From: a virus
DNA length: 30,854 nucleotides
Virus record (IMG/VR): IMGVR_UViG_3300027525_000023
Location: 1 to 30,854 of that record
Strand: one strand, 5' to 3'
Each line of letters begins with the position of its first letter. Position 1 is the stretch's first letter. Of this stretch, positions 30,331-30,854 are shown one piece after another. The notes beneath the pieces were generated by a model. The model searched no databases, was not told the origin of the DNA, and saw only the letters and a program-made list of their open reading frames with translations. The translations under genes and the position numbers were made by a program.

Positions 30331-30519
30331 ATGGATAAATCTTTAAGTTGTTGTCCTGAGTGCCTGAGCAAATCGTATAGGCGTAAACTAAAAATAATTG
30401 ATACAAGGGAATATTTTAAGCTAGGTTACCCGTCCACTAAACGTAGAAAGAAATGTTTGACGTGCGGGTATAGAGTTAATACAGTAGAAATACAATTAGA
30501 AAAGGAAATAATAAAATGA
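30331..30519 (+). CDS. NrdR-like zinc ribbon protein
   Basis: The protein has 62 aa. Two Cys pairs (C8-P-E-C11 and C42-L-T-C45-GYR) flank a basic segment (KIIDTREYFKLGYPSTKRRK). The wording closely follows the N-terminal zinc ribbon of the ribonucleotide reductase repressor NrdR (CPxC ... D-x-R ... R-R-x-x-C-x-x-C-G-x-R ... E), but the ATP-cone domain is absent. It should bind zinc and probably DNA or RNA polymerase. The ATG lies one base after the methyltransferase stop, and its ribosome-binding site GAAAGGG is in the last codons of that gene, so the two are coupled. A regulator of early transcription is a plausible inference. Confidence 0.75.
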   Translation: MDKSLSCCPECLSKSYRRKLKIIDTREYFKLGYPSTKRRKKCLTCGYRVNTVEIQLEKEIIK

Positions 30520-30674
30520 TAAATAAATATGTAGTGAATACAATTAGTGACAAGACAGGCAAGCTTGTTTGTTATGAGACTGTGAGAACAAGAGAGGATG
30601 CTTTGCGGGTAGTGAAAAGGTATGCTGCAATCAAGGGTATCACAAATAAAGTAGTGGAGAATAAGCAATGCTAG
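30516..30674 (+). CDS. Small early protein, 52 aa
   Basis: The frame starts at the ATG at 30516, overlapping the preceding stop codon as ATGA, with AAGGAAA upstream as ribosome-binding site. The product reads MINKYVVNTISDKTGKLVCY, then ETVRTREDALRVVKRYAAIK and GITNKVVENKQC: a beta hairpin followed by a charged helix and a short end. This is a compact, basic domain without a known motif. The overlapping junctions on both sides argue that it is a real translated gene in the operon. Confidence 0.6.
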   Translation: MINKYVVNTISDKTGKLVCYETVRTREDALRVVKRYAAIKGITNKVVENKQC

Positions 30675-30854
30675 ATGTGCAAGACAGGTTAAGACTAGCT
30701 CACGAGATGGTATGCAAGCAAGAGAACAAAAGAATGCGGGCAGTCTTTAACATGAGAACCTACAAAGAGGGTGACCTATGGACACAACAAAAGAATAGGC
30801 AGGTTACAGGTGCTAAAGGTGGCAGAAATAATAAACTTAAAAGACTATGGGTAA
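30668..30854 (+). CDS. Small basic early protein (3' end outside window)
   Basis: The frame opens at the ATG at 30668, overlapping the end of the preceding gene (ATGCTAG), and stays open for 62 codons to the window edge. It begins MLDVQDRLRLAHEMVCKQEN and continues KRMRAVFNMRTYKEGDLW and TGAKGGRNNKLKRLWV, rich in Arg, Lys and Gln. The basic character suits nucleic-acid binding, but the protein is incomplete and no motif is recognised. Confidence 0.55.
   Translation, partial: MLDVQDRLRLAHEMVCKQENKRMRAVFNMRTYKEGDLWTQQKNRQVTGAKGGRNNKLKRLWV

Overview
The window is a contiguous piece of an AT-rich tailed-phage genome with a podovirus-like (short-tailed, T7-style) virion plan. The reasons are a terminase ATPase/nuclease, portal, scaffold and HK97-type coat block, followed by T7 gp11-like and gp12-like tail tube proteins and then a set of very large internal (ejection) proteins. 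Wording of several small proteins (the adaptor motifs in the fibres, the scaffold, the small gene between the two tail-tube genes) is familiar from uncultured marine phages, so a marine bacterial host is the best guess. The host cannot be named from this sequence. No integrase, replication gene or tRNA is visible in the window, and both ends run off inside genes.

Layout. Two divergent transcription units leave a control region of about 660 bases (27659-28317). To the left, on the minus strand, lie the late genes in this order: probable small terminase (27167-27658); a host-recognition island of four adhesin-type proteins plus helper proteins (20520-27165); large terminase (18974-20539); portal, small protein, scaffold and major capsid (15154-18912); head-fibre-like protein, tail tubes A and B, and a GNAT-fold protein (10798-15034); internal virion proteins, one of them 1521 aa (3687-10796); a lysozyme (2747-3685); holin- and spanin-like lysis candidates (1829-2746); and a terminal group of exported proteins of unknown function (1-1932). 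To the right, on the plus strand, is an apparently early operon of small proteins: a four-cysteine phage protein, an orphan protein, a solitary C5 cytosine methyltransferase, an NrdR-like zinc ribbon and two more small genes.

Regulation is unusually readable. Three minus-strand promoters have perfect TTGACA / 17 bp / TATAAT boxes: ahead of the small terminase, the portal and the head-fibre gene. Two of them share an almost identical extended sequence through the start of transcription, so they look like copies of one cassette. The portal promoter instead carries two tandem palindromes over its -10 and -35 boxes. The same palindrome (consensus TGTGRTAWWWATRTCACA) occurs two or three more times in the divergent control region, at spacings near whole helical turns. 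I infer a phage-encoded regulator that links the early region to head assembly; its gene is not obvious in the window.

How the parts fit: early proteins modify DNA and probably regulate. The late leftward genes then package DNA, build the capsid and short tail, display several alternative receptor-binding proteins, carry ejection proteins and a muramidase into the virion, and finally lyse the host.
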